Below are positions 9,554 through 17,105 of a stretch of DNA of 59,103 bases, piece after piece. Under the pieces are notes generated by a model, which did no database searches, was not told the DNA's origin, and saw only the letters and a list, made by a program, of their open reading frames with translations. A program made the position numbers and the translations under genes. Positions within the stretch are counted from its first letter, which is position 1, and each line of letters begins with the position of its first letter. The stretch comes from Bryobacterales bacterium (lineage in GTDB: Bacteria > Acidobacteriota > Terriglobia > Bryobacterales > Bryobacteraceae): assembly GCA_020847975.1 (NCBI GenBank), contig JADLBD010000149.1:1-59103 (forward strand), in the 5' to 3' direction.

Positions 9554-10270
9554 TCAGACGGCGCGAATCAAACGCTTGCGGAAGAAGAAGGCGAGGGAGA
9601 GGATTACCAGGATGTTGAAGCCGAGCAAGGTGGCGGCTTCGGGCTCGTCGGTTCGGACAACGATGAATTCCTGGGAGGTACTTTGACCACCCGGTTTGAT
9701 CGATGATGATGGGGTGTAGATATCGACATTGGCGTAGTCGCTTGGCTTGAGATTTGCCGTGGCTGTCTGAGCATCCGTAAGGTATTGCCTGGCGGCGTTA
9801 TATAGTGTGCTACCAACGCCGAGAGCATTGAATGCGGGGTCATAGAACAGGCCCCAGATGGCGAAGCTGAGTTCGCCGGCTATTGTGCGTCCCGCGCTGG
9901 TGCTTTGGTCAACTGCGAGCAACTGCTCGGCGAGGTAGGCGGCGGTGACGTAGTCTTTCTGCTGCTTGAGGGGATCGCTTTGGTCGAACTTTACATCTTG
10001 GGACGCCGTGGCTTCATCCTGAAGTGAGGCGACATTGGTGGCCACAGCCTGGAAGGTCTGGCCAATGTAGCTCTCCGCCTGCCAATTGTCACAAATGGCG
10101 AGCACCGGGACGCCGTCGATGGTCGCCGTGTAGGGACTGGTGTAGACGCCAGCCATCGAAGCGCCGCTCACACCCGTCAATTTAAATGAGACGGTACCGG
10201 CGAATGCGCCAGAGGCGAGAGCTATGGTTGCCAGTCCCAGCAGCCACGAAGTTCGAACGATGGTTCGCAT
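9554..10270 (-). CDS. PEP-CTERM sorting-domain protein (exosortase substrate)
   Basis: A 238-residue secreted protein: a signal peptide (MRTIVRTSWLLGLATIALA, cut near AFAG), a unique central domain of about 180 residues, and a C-terminal sorting tail from about residue 208 made of a DEPEAAT motif, a hydrophobic segment and a basic end (FFFRKRLIR). The PEP motif plus membrane segment plus arginine cluster is the exosortase recognition signal. The central domain is not recognised beyond resembling small acidobacterial PEP-CTERM proteins. A GGAG ribosome site precedes the start. It is the only clear sorting substrate in the window; the LamG proteins lack such a tail. Confidence 0.88.
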   Translation of the reverse strand: MRTIVRTSWLLGLATIALASGAFAGTVSFKLTGVSGASMAGVYTSPYTATIDGVPVLAICDNWQAESYIGQTFQAVATNVASLQDEATASQDVKFDQSDPLKQQKDYVTAAYLAEQLLAVDQSTSAGRTIAGELSFAIWGLFYDPAFNALGVGSTLYNAARQYLTDAQTATANLKPSDYANVDIYTPSSSIKPGGQSTSQEFIVVRTDEPEAATLLGFNILVILSLAFFFRKRLIRAV

Positions 10271-10441
10271 GAATTGTTCTCCGAAATATCACACTGGCTT
10301 GTCGGAGGAAACACTCCGCTTGCCGTTTCTAGCTCTACTTAGGGAGCTATGAGTCTATCTTCAGCCGGTTCGGGGAAAGAATCAATGGGACTATAGGGCA
10401 AAGACCCGAGGATTTTAGCGCCCCGAATACTAGTACTGCTT

Positions 10442-10457
10442 TGGCAGTACCTTGGCT
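10442..10457 (+). promoter_or_regulatory. Putative sigma54 (-24/-12) promoter
   Basis: TGGCAGTACCTTGGCT matches the sigma54 consensus at the key GG (10443-10444) and GC (10455-10456) doublets, with exactly ten bases between them, and at most flanking positions. It lies about 85 bases before the chosen start of the AAA+ regulator. Transcription would begin near 10467, inside the palindrome that follows. The match was made by eye. Confidence 0.45.
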
Positions 10458-10465
10458 GGCGGAAA

Positions 10466-10489
10466 GAATTTCGCACAATGTGCAAATTC
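10466..10489 (+). promoter_or_regulatory. Operator-like palindrome at the presumed transcription start
   Basis: The arms GAATTT-C-GCACA and TGTGC-AAATTC form an inverted repeat around a single central A, perfect apart from one unpaired C at 10472. It begins 8 bases after the -12 element, so a bound protein could block or regulate initiation; the transcript could also form a 5' hairpin. Autoregulation by the downstream gene is one possibility. Confidence 0.45.
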
Positions 10490-10540
10490 ACTTCACACTC
10501 CGAGGCGTTTGCATCGACAGAAGCGCTGAAGGATAGGGAG

Positions 10541-11452
10541 ATGTGCATTGGCAGCCGGATTGCCTCAATACATCCGCCGATGGCTGCTTTCTTTTTTGGA
10601 CAGAGCAAGTGCATGAAAGAGCTCGAGGGCATGGTTGCCGCCGCTGCTCCGCTGGAGATTCCGGTGTTGATGGAAGGGGAGAGTGGGACGGGGAAGGAAA
10701 CCCTGGCGCGACACATGCACTGTCTGCATGGTGGGCCAGGGGATTTTTTGCGGCTCTATTGTGGCCGCGAGGAGCCCTGGGAGAGTGTAGGGAAATGGCT
10801 GGAACGGGCTGGCGCCCACGGGGTACGCACTTTATTTCTGAAGAACGTCCAGTTGTTGCCTGGCGCCTTGCAGGTGGGACTGCTGCGCGTGCTTCAGGGA
10901 GGAGGCGAGAGCGGGGTGCGGTTGATTGCCAGCGCAAACGAAGACATCGAAAGCCGGGTGAGGCTCGGGGAATTCTCGGCGGATCTTTATTTTCGTCTCT
11001 CCGCCTGTAGGTTGAGAGTGCCGCCTTTACGGGAGCGATGCGAAGACATTGCGGCGCTTTTCCTGTCCTTGCTGCCGGAGGGTGCTCGCTGCAGGCTCGA
11101 CCCTGCGGTGGAGCGGGCTCTGGCCGCATATCCCTGGCCTGGAAATTTCTGGGAACTGGAGAGCATGGCCCGCAGTTACGTAGTGGCGCCGGAACCGGAA
11201 CGCCTGGTGGCGGAACTGGCGAGGCGCGCCGAGGCTATGCGCGGACGTCGGCCTGGTGGGGAAGAGCCGCCCCCGCTGCGAGAGCAGGTTCGACAGGCGG
11301 CCAAACGGGCAGAATCGGAGATTATTCTCCGAACGCTGGAGCAACACCGGTGGAACCGCCGGCGGGCGGCGAAGACGTTGAAGATCAGTTACCGCGCCTT
11401 GATGTACAAGATGAAGGCGTTGCAGGGTACCGTATGGGAAGGGGCCGAATGA
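10541..11452 (+). CDS. Degenerate sigma54-activator-like AAA+ regulator
   Basis: A 303-residue protein: an AAA+ domain (about 15-235) joined to a Fis-type helix-turn-helix (about 258-296). Walker A is intact (GESGTGKE, 46-53). The GAFTGA loop that contacts sigma54 is missing: the protein runs from LYCGREE straight to the Walker B region. Walker B reads TLFLKNV (97-103) where active family members have TLFLDEI, so the catalytic Asp-Glu pair is lost. Sensor I (ASANED) and the arginine-finger segment (SADLYFRLSACRLRVPPLRER, near 146-166) remain. It may bind ATP and DNA but is unlikely to activate sigma54. The start at 10541 has AAGGA seven bases upstream; ATG 10478 lies inside a palindrome with a poor ribosome site. 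Its stop overlaps the next start (ATGA). Confidence 0.85.
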   Translation: MCIGSRIASIHPPMAAFFFGQSKCMKELEGMVAAAAPLEIPVLMEGESGTGKETLARHMHCLHGGPGDFLRLYCGREEPWESVGKWLERAGAHGVRTLFLKNVQLLPGALQVGLLRVLQGGGESGVRLIASANEDIESRVRLGEFSADLYFRLSACRLRVPPLRERCEDIAALFLSLLPEGARCRLDPAVERALAAYPWPGNFWELESMARSYVVAPEPERLVAELARRAEAMRGRRPGGEEPPPLREQVRQAAKRAESEIILRTLEQHRWNRRRAAKTLKISYRALMYKMKALQGTVWEGAE

Positions 11453-12912
11453 GAACCCGATTCCTGAGGAGGATCGCATCGGTGTGCCTGCTGGCGGTGC
11501 TGGCAGGGGGGAGCAGGGCGCAAGGCCCGTCTACGTCCTCCCTACAATCCACTGCGAGCCCTCTTGGGCGCGGTCAGCAGGGGTGGAGTATTTATAACGT
11601 TACGGGGTCGTTCGGCTACTCGACGCTGGCGTTGCCCCTCGAATCGCAGGCATTCAGCCTACAGCGTCTGGAAAGCGATTATGATGGCACGGCTTCGGCC
11701 TCGTTCGGGTATAACTACAAAGGCGAGAAAGGAGCGGTTTCGCTGCTGTACTCGCCATCGTTCGTAGGCAGGGTTCGCTATTCGGATCTCAATGCGTTCA
11801 ATCAATCGCTGAATTTGACGGCGTCCCGGCAGATTGCTCCGCGGTGGGACCTCTCTGTGTCGGTGGCGGGGTCGGATACGTCCCTGGACCAGGCGCTGTT
11901 CACGCCGGCGATTCTGAGCGGTTCCACCGCTCCGGTAGCGACCTTGGACGATTTGATGCGCGCGACCAGCGGCGGGCAGTATACAAGCGATCAACTGGCG
12001 TCGTTCCTTACCGGGACGCCGTATGTGGTGACGCCTTCCCGGAGTCTGGTCTTCGGCACCAAATACTTCACCACCGGACTGAATACCAGCCTCAAGCATC
12101 GTTATTCGCCGCGGTTGAGCTTCGAGGTCAGCTTGGGCGCGAGCCGCACGCAGACGCGCAACAACTCGCAACAAGACCTGCAAGGGCAGTTGAACTTTCT
12201 GATTCCACGGATGACTTCAGAGCAAGCCGGCGTATCGATGGACTACTCTTTATCGCCGCGGACGCAGATTGGGGTGCGGGGAACCGCCAGCCAGATCGAT
12301 TCGACACTCGGGCGTTATATTGTGGGAAATGCGCGTCTGTTTGTGAGCCGGAAGCTGACGCCGCACTGGTTTGCGAGCGCATCCGCCGGGCCGGCTTTCC
12401 TCCAGATTTTACGGCTCGGGTTGCTGGCCGGTTTTCAGAACCAGCCTTCCGGGCTGGGATACGCAGCCGATGGAAACGTTGGCTACACGGTGGGTGACCA
12501 CAGTTTCATGGCCTCTTATGCACGGTCGGTGGGAGACACGTTCGGATTTCAATCGGCGTCTAACGATTCGGCGGGAGGATCGTGGCAGTGGGCGCCGGCA
12601 GGGAGGTTGTGGGTTCTTTATGCGAGCGGAGGGTTGCAGCGGATGCGGGGCGGGGTTTATGGGGACGTCCAATTTGCGCAGGCGAACGTGGGGCTGGCGC
12701 GGTATCTGAACCGGCAGTTTTCCATGAATTTCACCTACGGCTATGTGGACAGGCGGACGGGAGGAGCGGCGGCGGCAGGGATTTTACAACAGAATCTGAA
12801 CGGGTTCAGTACGCGGGTGACGCTGGTGTGGAGTCCAGAGGGGCAGGTGGAGAGGCCGGCATCGCGGAAGGCCGCGGGTGGAGGGAGCAGCAACGCGCGA
12901 ACTTCGCGGTGA
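11449..12912 (+). CDS. Outer-membrane beta-barrel protein, exosortase/EPS locus
   Basis: A 487-residue protein with a signal peptide (basic MRTRFLRR, hydrophobic core, cut near SRAQG) and then alternating polar and hydrophobic short strands with many aromatic ends, typical of an outer-membrane barrel. The start overlaps the stop of the AAA+ regulator (ATGA), so translation is probably coupled. Barrel proteins of this kind are common in exosortase loci and are thought to take part in polysaccharide export, but no specific family motif was recognised. It converges with the glycosidase gene, 67 bases away. An in-frame upstream extension to 11038 lies inside the regulator gene and is not used. 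Confidence 0.75.
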   Translation: MRTRFLRRIASVCLLAVLAGGSRAQGPSTSSLQSTASPLGRGQQGWSIYNVTGSFGYSTLALPLESQAFSLQRLESDYDGTASASFGYNYKGEKGAVSLLYSPSFVGRVRYSDLNAFNQSLNLTASRQIAPRWDLSVSVAGSDTSLDQALFTPAILSGSTAPVATLDDLMRATSGGQYTSDQLASFLTGTPYVVTPSRSLVFGTKYFTTGLNTSLKHRYSPRLSFEVSLGASRTQTRNNSQQDLQGQLNFLIPRMTSEQAGVSMDYSLSPRTQIGVRGTASQIDSTLGRYIVGNARLFVSRKLTPHWFASASAGPAFLQILRLGLLAGFQNQPSGLGYAADGNVGYTVGDHSFMASYARSVGDTFGFQSASNDSAGGSWQWAPAGRLWVLYASGGLQRMRGGVYGDVQFAQANVGLARYLNRQFSMNFTYGYVDRRTGGAAAAGILQQNLNGFSTRVTLVWSPEGQVERPASRKAAGGGSSNARTSR

Positions 12913-12979
12913 AGCCCTACTTTTTCTGAAGCTCGCACAGGGCCCGCCGGCCCACCAGTAGAGGAAGGAACTCGCGAAT

Positions 12980-14752
12980 TTACCGGCCGGCGAGGCTCCG
13001 TTGCGGGAGCGAGTTTCTTAGAAGGAGGAGGGCCCAGTCATTGGCGCCTGGGGCAGGAGGAGAAGTCCAGGAAGTTGTGGCGGCGTGGACAGGGGGGAGA
13101 GAGGTCTTCTGGCCTGAGGCTGCGTTCCACCACACAGCATGGTAATCGCCCGGCTGGAGTTGCACGGTGACTGTTCCGGCATGCGGGAGATAGACGGCGT
13201 AGAGTTCACCGGGTTTGGCCAGGCAGTAGTTGCCGTTGTTCACCAGTTCATCATGAGGTTCGGTTTTCCACCAATCGAAACTGGTGAAGAAGTCGACCAT
13301 GTGGGCGTAGCCCTGGAACATGGTCATGGTGTCGTCGCCACGGCCGTTCATCCATCCGCCGCCCGTATCGGGCCACACGTTGGTTCCGCGGCGTGAGGTC
13401 TCGCCTGCGGTCTGGTATCCACCCGCCATGACGATTTCCCAGGCCGTGCGGCGGAGAACATCGGCGGACTCGGAGCCGGGTCCTTCGGCCCATAAGGGGT
13501 AGTGATCCTCGTAGCCGTATTCTTCGTTGGTTTGCGGAATGATGCGGCCCAGGCGCTGCTGCTCTTTGCGCTGCGCCAACATGAAGGCATGCTGTTTTCG
13601 GGACCACTCCTGGAATGAGGTGAAGTCGAACCAGTCCGAGGCGCGGTCCTGGTGGATGTTGTTAACGGGGTGGCTGGTGGCGAGGTGCTGGTAGGGGTCC
13701 CACTGCTTGATCAACGTGCCGGTGTCGTGTGTCCACTGGTCGCTGCGGTATTGGTCGAGATCGTCGCCGAGGTCCCAGGTGATGTTGGAGAAAGCGCTGA
13801 AGCGAGCGATGGCGTAGCGGATGAATTGATGCTCGTCGGCGCTGCCCGGGGCGGGATGGACGCGGCTGTCGTTCATATCGAGAACGAGAGAAAAGATGAG
13901 GTCGCGGTCGCGGGCGAAGCGGAGGGCGCGCTCGAATTTCTGCCAGTAGGAGACATCGAACCGCGTGTAGTCAAAGCCTGGATGATAGATGTCTTCAGAC
14001 ATGCCCAATTCGGCGATGGCATCGAACAGGTTTCGGGCAATGCCCAAGCCGTAGCGCTGGCCGGCGCGGCCCAGATAGTGGAGATAGCGCACACCGTTGT
14101 CAGCGAGCCAGGGTCTGAGGAGCGGGGTCCAGGCAGGCCCGGCCATCACCGGTTCGCCGTAATAAATGCTGGTGCGGCCGGCAATGGTCACACGCATGCG
14201 GTTGATCTTGAGACGGTGGAGCCGGTCGAGGGTGGACTGGATGATCTTTTCGTCGCGCCAGCCGAGGAGCCAGTAGGCAGTGGTGCCGTTGAAGAAGTAA
14301 TGCTCGCCGGTGCCTTCCCAGATGAAGTGCCAACGATTGCGGGGATCGATGCGGATGGGGCCGCGGCGGTGGCCGTCGCTCACATGAAACGTGCCGGTAG
14401 AGGTTCGGCGGGGCCATCCCTGGTGAAATTCCACCGAGTAGGTATAGTCGCCCGGCGCGGGCGGCATGAAGCGGATGCGGTAGATGCTTCCGTCCTGTGA
14501 ATCGCAGAAGCCTTCCACCTGCCAGCGTTTGCCTGTGGCCGGCAGTTCGAAGGTTCCGCGGATGGATGCGCCGGTGAAGGGATTGGGTGGATGGGGAGCG
14601 GAGGCTTGGGCGGTCAGTTCGACGAAATCGTAGGCTTCGAGGTTCTGGGTGGATTGGGTGAAAGAAACGGACCAGGGAGGCAATGCGCGGCGGACCAGGA
14701 CGGCGAACACCGCCAGGATGGCGAGCAGTAGAAGAATGCGGGAGCGGCGCAT
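12980..14752 (-). CDS. GH140-like glycoside hydrolase (DUF5060 + DUF4038 architecture)
   Basis: A 590-residue protein with one N-terminal membrane/signal segment (ILLLLAILAVFAVLV), a DUF5060-like beta-sandwich (about 28-125, with WQVEGFCD and GDYTYSVEFH), and a TIM-barrel of the apiosidase/DUF4038 type (about 135-500, with FFNGTTAYWLL near its start). Candidate catalytic acids lie in the LVLDMND region near residue 300 and in TNEEYGYE near 405-411. A short beta-domain closes the protein. The family hydrolyses branched plant or bacterial sugars such as apiose. Here it may trim or recycle a surface glycan. It is the last gene of a minus-strand group starting with the giant LamG protein. Confidence 0.75.
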   Translation of the reverse strand: MRRSRILLLLAILAVFAVLVRRALPPWSVSFTQSTQNLEAYDFVELTAQASAPHPPNPFTGASIRGTFELPATGKRWQVEGFCDSQDGSIYRIRFMPPAPGDYTYSVEFHQGWPRRTSTGTFHVSDGHRRGPIRIDPRNRWHFIWEGTGEHYFFNGTTAYWLLGWRDEKIIQSTLDRLHRLKINRMRVTIAGRTSIYYGEPVMAGPAWTPLLRPWLADNGVRYLHYLGRAGQRYGLGIARNLFDAIAELGMSEDIYHPGFDYTRFDVSYWQKFERALRFARDRDLIFSLVLDMNDSRVHPAPGSADEHQFIRYAIARFSAFSNITWDLGDDLDQYRSDQWTHDTGTLIKQWDPYQHLATSHPVNNIHQDRASDWFDFTSFQEWSRKQHAFMLAQRKEQQRLGRIIPQTNEEYGYEDHYPLWAEGPGSESADVLRRTAWEIVMAGGYQTAGETSRRGTNVWPDTGGGWMNGRGDDTMTMFQGYAHMVDFFTSFDWWKTEPHDELVNNGNYCLAKPGELYAVYLPHAGTVTVQLQPGDYHAVWWNAASGQKTSLPPVHAATTSWTSPPAPGANDWALLLLRNSLPQRSLAGR

Positions 14753-14767
14753 ATTTCAGTCAGGGTA

Positions 14768-15877
14768 TCAGCCGAGGTGTTTATAGAGTAGATTGCCCGC
14801 CGAGCAGAGCAGCCGGTCAGGGAGGCGCGAGAAGATGTGCCCGGCGATTTGCTGTTTCCAACGCGAGGTGGCGGGAGCCGGCGGCGCCGTGGAGAAGCGG
14901 GAGTACGTTAGCAGGGAACGGGTAGCGCCCCAACGCTCCTTAAATGTGAGAAGGCCAATGTTATCGAGATCGGAGCGGCCGAAATCGAGCACGCGGAGAT
15001 TGTCCAGCCTGGCTTCCTGGATGGATTTCCAAAACAGCAGGTGCATTCCTCCGAGCGGATGGAAGCGAGCGTCGGAGGCACCGTACTTGTAGACGAGAGT
15101 GTCCTTGTGGCGAAGCGTGAGGATGGCGGCCACGGGTTCGCGATCTTTGAACGCAGTACGGATCTTGAGGGTGTTGCCTGAACAGGCGATCAGGTTTTGG
15201 AACCAGCGTTTGGGCTGAGGAGGCAGGTGATGGCGCTTGCGGGCGAGAAGCAGGAGGCGGAAGAAAGCATCGAGCAGCGATTCGGACCGGCCTTCTTCGT
15301 AGGCAAGGCCCTCGCGTTCGGCGCGGCGGATTTTGCGCTGGATGGAGTCCTTGTGGCAATTGCGGAGCAGGGTGTCGAGACTGGGGGTGAGATCGAGCTG
15401 GTGGAAACAGAAGGTGCCGCATGGAAGGAACGGGGCATTGGGAGTGTCGAGTTGGCACAGTGGCCGCAGCTCGGCGTAGCGAAGATGATCCCGGCGGGCC
15501 TGTTGCGCGACAGAGGAGAGGATGGCTTCGAGATCCGCCTGGCGATCTACCAGCGGGTCGCAGTGGTCCGAGAAAGGCAGCGATACCAGGCGGTGTCCTG
15601 TCAGCCAGCTATCGACGCGGCAAAACACAATGCCATTTTGCAAGGGGGCATCGGGCGGAGATGTGGTGAAGACGAGAGGCTGGTAGCCGTAGGTGCGGTG
15701 AAGCGCTTCGAGCCAGGGGGGGGTGTGAAAGACGGAGGATCGGGGATGCCGTTGCAGGAACTCGGCCCAACGAGGGTCTGAGAGCGGATTCAGGAGATAA
15801 ACGTCATTTTCTTGTGGAATGCGAGGGCGCTCCCTGCTGTTTCCATAATAGGATTCCTTCGTCCCGCTGAATGGCAA
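14768..15877 (-). CDS. FemAB-like GNAT acyl/aminoacyl transferase, PEP-CTERM associated type
   Basis: A 369-residue protein with the double GNAT-like fold of FemAB proteins: an N-terminal half opening with VFHTPPWLEALHRTYGY and a C-terminal half with KYGASD, GGMHLLFWKSI and the closing FKERWGA stretch. This matches the FemAB-related family found beside exosortase/EPS genes (TIGR03019 type). Classical FemAB enzymes attach amino acids to cell-wall precursors; the substrate in EPS loci is not established. The gene overlaps the end of the FG-GAP gene by 74 bases, and no better internal start was seen, so translational coupling is likely. A 15-base gap leads to the glycosidase. Confidence 0.75.
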   Translation of the reverse strand: MPFSGTKESYYGNSRERPRIPQENDVYLLNPLSDPRWAEFLQRHPRSSVFHTPPWLEALHRTYGYQPLVFTTSPPDAPLQNGIVFCRVDSWLTGHRLVSLPFSDHCDPLVDRQADLEAILSSVAQQARRDHLRYAELRPLCQLDTPNAPFLPCGTFCFHQLDLTPSLDTLLRNCHKDSIQRKIRRAEREGLAYEEGRSESLLDAFFRLLLLARKRHHLPPQPKRWFQNLIACSGNTLKIRTAFKDREPVAAILTLRHKDTLVYKYGASDARFHPLGGMHLLFWKSIQEARLDNLRVLDFGRSDLDNIGLLTFKERWGATRSLLTYSRFSTAPPAPATSRWKQQIAGHIFSRLPDRLLCSAGNLLYKHLG

Positions 15878-17105
15878 CCAGGTAGAGACTGGACTGGTTG
15901 AAGCGGGCCGGGATCAGGGAATCCAAGGGGAGGTTATCTCCGAGCGCGGGTAGCGGCGATTCGTGAAGGTGGCCATTGCTGTTGGCGAAGAAGCGCCATT
16001 CGCCGCTTCTGTCGACGGTCAACACATCATCGAATCCGTTCCCATCGAGATCGGCAATCGCGCCGCGAAAACCAAACAGGCTGGTCATTGGATCGGGTAG
16101 GAAGGGAGAGTCGAGGTGTTCGAACACGGCATTGCCCTGGTTGATCAGCACGCGGAAGCTGTGGGTGGACCAAATGGCGAGGTCGGGTTTGCCGTCGTGG
16201 TTGAAGTCGGCAACGGCGCCATCGAAGAAGGCATGGGTGGTGAGATCTTCGCCCGCACTCCAGGTTTTGTCCTCAAACTTCCAGCCGCCTCGGTTCAGGT
16301 AAAGAACGGGAGGCTTGTTATCGCGAAGGATGAGGATGTCGAGCCGCTGGTCGTGGTTGAAGTCGGCGAAGATGGCTTTGCGGGCGCGGCCGGGATTCTT
16401 TCCAAGGCCGGCGGAATCGGTGATGTCGGTAAATGTACCGTCTCGATTGTTGCGGTATAACCGGCTGTCCGATCCCTGGAAGTCATTCGGGAAGGTGAAG
16501 ACGGGCTTTTCGGGCGGGTGGTTCAGATCGGTGTAGGCGGCGGCCAGGAGATCGGGGAAACCATCGCCATCGAGGTCGCCGAGAACGACGCTGGAGTAGA
16601 GAGTGCCGGGGGAGGTTCGCAATCCGGCTTTCTTCGTCACGTCGGTGAAGAAATGCTTGCCGGTGTTTCGGTAGAGCGTGATGCCTTCGGCCCCGGCAAG
16701 GAAGAGGCTTCCCCGGCTGCTGTGATCGTAGTCGCCGAAGGCGGCGGAAAGGCTGCCTTCGGGAAGCGTGGTTCGTGCCGAGATATCGTGAAAGGCGCCG
16801 TTGCGGATGCTCTGGAGGAGCAGGCCGGGCCGGTCGTCCGCGGCGACATAGATGACGGGGAGGCCATTGGCGATGTTTCCGGCCGCGGCGGACCTCCGCA
16901 TGAGCGGGACCAGGTTTTGCTTGGCGTAGGCTGGGGTGTAATCAGCGGCACGAACCTGGGCAGGATGATCGCCCAGGTCTTTGTTTGGCGCGTGGTGGCC
17001 GCGCAGACCGGCGAACTGAGCGGCGCGTGAGAAGGCGAAGCGCTCCGGGTGCGGCTGCTGAGCCAAGGCAGCGCACACTGCAATGAAGGAGATCCAGCGG
17101 GTCAT
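15804..17105 (-). CDS. Secreted FG-GAP/VCBS repeat protein
   Basis: A 433-residue protein with a short signal peptide (ISFIAVCAALAQ) and at least four FG-GAP calcium-binding repeats (DLDGDGFPDLL, DFNHDQRLDIL, DFNHDGKPDLAIW, DLDGNGFDDVL), which should fold as a beta-propeller like integrin-alpha repeats. Such proteins bind surfaces or glycans, or act as adhesion scaffolds; no enzyme motif is present. The start directly abuts the stop of the giant LamG gene and its end overlaps the FemAB gene, so the genes form one transcription unit. Confidence 0.8.
   Translation of the reverse strand: MTRWISFIAVCAALAQQPHPERFAFSRAAQFAGLRGHHAPNKDLGDHPAQVRAADYTPAYAKQNLVPLMRRSAAAGNIANGLPVIYVAADDRPGLLLQSIRNGAFHDISARTTLPEGSLSAAFGDYDHSSRGSLFLAGAEGITLYRNTGKHFFTDVTKKAGLRTSPGTLYSSVVLGDLDGDGFPDLLAAAYTDLNHPPEKPVFTFPNDFQGSDSRLYRNNRDGTFTDITDSAGLGKNPGRARKAIFADFNHDQRLDILILRDNKPPVLYLNRGGWKFEDKTWSAGEDLTTHAFFDGAVADFNHDGKPDLAIWSTHSFRVLINQGNAVFEHLDSPFLPDPMTSLFGFRGAIADLDGNGFDDVLTVDRSGEWRFFANSNGHLHESPLPALGDNLPLDSLIPARFNQSSLYLVAIQRDEGILLWKQQGAPSHSTRK

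Noticed and set aside
11038..11448. Upstream extension of the beta-barrel frame
   Set aside because: Lies inside the AAA+ regulator gene in another frame; a signal peptide begins at 11449.
12925..12950. Short GGGCC/GGCCC inverted repeat between convergent genes
   Set aside because: Arms of only five bases and no T run; too weak to call a terminator.
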